Origin: Desulfobacteraceae bacterium
GTDB taxonomy: Bacteria; Desulfobacterota; Desulfobacteria; Desulfobacterales; Desulfobacteraceae
Direction: 5' to 3'
Length of the DNA stretch: 17,667 bases
Assembly: GCA_003354055.1 (NCBI GenBank)
Contig: PIVQ01000079.1
Coordinates: 1-17,667 of the forward strand
Below the pieces are notes generated by a model. The model ran no database searches. It saw only the letters and a program-made list of their open reading frames with translations, and had not been told where the DNA came from. Made by a program: the position numbers and the translations under genes. Of this stretch, positions 15,916 to 17,667 are shown in pieces (position 1 is the first letter of the stretch; each line of letters starts with the position of its first letter).

Positions 15916-16767
15916 ATGGAAGAGCTTGCACAGCTTTCCCGGGATTATACCCGTATTGAACAGGCCATAGACTACATCGAAGCCCATCAGGAGGACCAGC
16001 CCTCCCTGGCCGGAATTGCCAAGGTCCTGGACTTAAGTGAATTCCACTTTCAAAAACTTTTTTCCAGATGGGTGGGCATCAGCCCCAAGCGGTTTCTCCA
16101 ATTTCTGACCAAGGAACATGCGAAAAAACTTCTGGATAATTCGAAGAACATTCTGGATGTCACCTATGAAACCGGGTTGTCCAGCCCGGGCCGTCTCCAT
16201 GACCTGTTCATCTCCTGCGAGGCCATGACACCGGGGGCATACAAGGAAAAGGGCCAAGGCCTGACAATCGGCTTCGGATTCTCCCCCTCTCCGTTCGGAC
16301 TTTGCATGATCGCCTTTACCTCCCAGGGCATCTGCGCCCTGAAATTTGTCAGGGACAGTTCAGAGGAGGAGTTGAAAGCCTGGCTCACCGCGGCCTGGCC
16401 CAATGCAACCATTGTTCAGAAGGATACAGACGCCCGGAAGTTTGCAGGCCGGATATTTGCCTCAAGCGTTCCGGACAAGCCTGCCCCCCTTCATCTATTT
16501 ATCAGGGGAACCAACTTCCAGATCAAGGTATGGGAGGCCCTGACCCGGATTCCCATGGGCCATACCGTGACCTACCAGGACATTGCCGAATATATCGGCC
16601 ATCCGGGCGCAGTCAGGGCCGTGGGAACAGCTGTGGGGAAAAACCCTGTTCCCTATATCATTCCCTGCCACAGGGTCATCAGGAAAATGGGGGTATTTGG
16701 AAATTACGGGGAGGGGAAAAGCCGGAAAAAGGCCATACTGGGGTGGGAATCCGCCAGAACTGCTTGA
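15916..16767 (+). CDS. AraC-type regulator fused to O6-alkylguanine-DNA alkyltransferase (Ada-like)
   Basis: A 283-residue fusion. Residues 14-110 form an AraC-type double helix-turn-helix (LAGIAKVLDLSEFHFQKLFS, then the second helix pair around 78-105). Residues 120-283 form a methylated-DNA-protein cysteine methyltransferase with the acceptor Cys251 in IIPCHRVI and the arginine finger in VRAVGTAVGKNP (Arg234). It should remove alkyl groups from O6 of guanine irreversibly, and may regulate genes. It lacks the N-terminal zinc/methylphosphotriester domain of E. coli Ada, so the usual methyl switch of Ada is absent. Start ATG 15916 has AAGGAG seven bases upstream; a longer frame from 15700 has no support. 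It converges with the DUF3024 gene after 33 bases. Confidence 0.93.
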   Translation: MEELAQLSRDYTRIEQAIDYIEAHQEDQPSLAGIAKVLDLSEFHFQKLFSRWVGISPKRFLQFLTKEHAKKLLDNSKNILDVTYETGLSSPGRLHDLFISCEAMTPGAYKEKGQGLTIGFGFSPSPFGLCMIAFTSQGICALKFVRDSSEEELKAWLTAAWPNATIVQKDTDARKFAGRIFASSVPDKPAPLHLFIRGTNFQIKVWEALTRIPMGHTVTYQDIAEYIGHPGAVRAVGTAVGKNPVPYIIPCHRVIRKMGVFGNYGEGKSRKKAILGWESARTA

Positions 16768-16800
16768 AATTGGTTTAAGTTCGAAAGTACCAGTGGGTGC

Positions 16801-17148
16801 CTATCCCCAGAAGCAGGCATAGGCATCTTCGTCAATAACCGTCAGGGCCTCTTCCAGGGAGGCTGCCGTGGGACAGGGAGTGTGGGCATGCCATTTCATG
16901 TCGGACCGCATCCAGAAGAGTTTCCAGGTCTTTTTGGATTTAACGAATGTGGCTTTGGCCACGGGTGTCTCGATGATCTTGGACGGATCTTCCCAATGGG
17001 GCCTGATTTCAAAAATTTCAAAACTCTGGCCTGATACCCTGAATCCCAGGTCCACCTGACTCCGGATACGGGCGGCCGGCCGCCTGCGGGCCACAAACTC
17101 CCTTACCAGCTTCTCCATCCGCTTGATTTCAAATTCACTTAAGGCCAT
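16801..17148 (-). CDS. DUF3024 domain protein
   Basis: A 115-residue protein with the DUF3024 pattern: FEIRPHW (46-52), VAKATFVKSKKTWKLFWMR (63-81), the strongly conserved DMKWH (83-87) and the C-terminal DEDAYACFWG. Function is unknown for the family as far as I know. The start is set at ATG 17148, with AAGGGTG upstream. The frame continues to 17232, but those residues lie outside the domain and would overlap the upstream hydrolase gene. No signal peptide or membrane segment. It lies 58 bases after the hydrolase gene on the same strand, so the two may be cotranscribed. Confidence 0.85.
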   Translation of the reverse strand: MALSEFEIKRMEKLVREFVARRRPAARIRSQVDLGFRVSGQSFEIFEIRPHWEDPSKIIETPVAKATFVKSKKTWKLFWMRSDMKWHAHTPCPTAASLEEALTVIDEDAYACFWG

Positions 17149-17206
17149 GGATACACCCTTTCTGCTCTGCTGAATTTCTCGAATTTTCGCACTATAGTAT
17201 CTGCAT

Positions 17207-17667
17207 TTATACCTTGCAAGACAAAAGGTCAATGCCGGGGGAATCCTTTTCAGGGGTCAGGACGGAAAGACTCCCGAAGTCATGCCTGAGCACGGGCGTT
17301 CCCCAGTCCGCTATCCTTTCGCCTCTGGTCCTACCGCCGGCAACAGCAGTCAGTACATCCCGGCAGGCGGTTAGAAACCCAAGGGGCAGGGCCGGATCGT
17401 TATGGCAGGGATAGATCCGGGATATCCGATCCTGAATATCACACAGCCGTTCCAAGGATGTTTGGTATGCTGCTAAATCCGAATCATTAAAATGGGCGTA
17501 TAAAGTACCGTCGTATACCAGGTCGCCGCAGAACAATGATGCGGTCCGGGAATCGAGAAAACTCAGGCTGCCCCGGGTGTGGCCGGGAGTTTCCATCACC
17601 TGAAGCTTGCGGCCGCCCAGATCCACCACATCACCCTCTGCCAACACCCGGGTGGGAGCGGGACTTA
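17207..17667 (-). CDS. Metallo-beta-lactamase-fold hydrolase, C-terminal part (5' end outside window)
   Basis: The frame is open to the right edge, so the start and the HxHxDH metal motif are not seen. The visible part holds the later metal ligands of the fold: TPGHTRGSLSF (His), FCGDLVYDG (Asp) and YPCHND (His). This fits a glyoxalase II-like or general MBL-fold hydrolase using two metal ions. The C-terminus, about 60 residues beyond the last ligand, does not show the glyoxalase II C-terminal domain I would expect, so a generic hydrolase is the safer call. It is upstream of the DUF3024 gene. Confidence 0.85.
   Translation of the reverse strand, partial: SPAPTRVLAEGDVVDLGGRKLQVMETPGHTRGSLSFLDSRTASLFCGDLVYDGTLYAHFNDSDLAAYQTSLERLCDIQDRISRIYPCHNDPALPLGFLTACRDVLTAVAGGRTRGERIADWGTPVLRHDFGSLSVLTPEKDSPGIDLLSCKV

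Overview
The window reads as a stretch of chromosome from a Gram-negative bacterium of medium-to-high GC. The periplasmic pair alpha-2-macroglobulin plus penicillin-binding protein 1C implies an outer membrane and periplasm. The gene mix (an acyl-CoA-synthetase/acetyltransferase fusion, COG4339-type HD protein, nitrilase, DUF3024) and the codon style remind me of sulfate-reducing Desulfobacterota. That placement is an impression, not a proof, because no rRNA or marker gene is present. I see no tRNA, rRNA, CRISPR array, transposase or phage gene.

Left part, minus strand (1-8278): a large bacterial alpha-2-macroglobulin with an intact CLEQ thioester motif is followed, with no spacer, by pbpC (PBP1C). 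After 85 bases comes a secreted protein of unknown function that runs off the left edge. This looks like one cell-envelope operon, in which the macroglobulin would trap foreign proteases and PBP1C would repair peptidoglycan. The macroglobulin leader carries three tandem 12-13-base repeats and a hairpin. pbpC has an unusual in-frame insert containing a perfect 24-base palindrome.

Middle (8549-14434): a two-gene minus-strand operon (nitrilase, then HD-domain phosphohydrolase) diverges from a plus-strand gene for a Pat-like protein acetyltransferase. The acyl-CoA synthetase part of that protein has lost the phosphohistidine region and much of the ATP-grasp domain, so it is probably a sensor or regulatory domain. 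Two inverted repeats sit just upstream of it. A MATE-family efflux pump follows on the same strand.

Islet (about 14435-15640): this section is clearly AT-richer than its surroundings. It holds a RelE/StbE-type toxin and Phd/StbD-type antitoxin with a good promoter, a small DUF7661-like gene, and a possible small partner ORF. Inside it lies an 18-codon remnant of a second, diverged MATE gene 3' end. This suggests that the islet arrived by recombination next to the MATE locus, or that a second MATE gene was lost there.

Right part (15916-17667): an Ada-like AraC/O6-alkylguanine-DNA alkyltransferase fusion without the N-terminal zinc domain faces a convergent pair, a metallo-beta-lactamase-fold hydrolase (cut by the right edge) and a DUF3024 protein.

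I did not find a clearly new multi-gene defence or metabolic system. The best leads are the MATE remnant with the islet, the palindromic insert in pbpC, and the stripped-down synthetase domain of the acetyltransferase.
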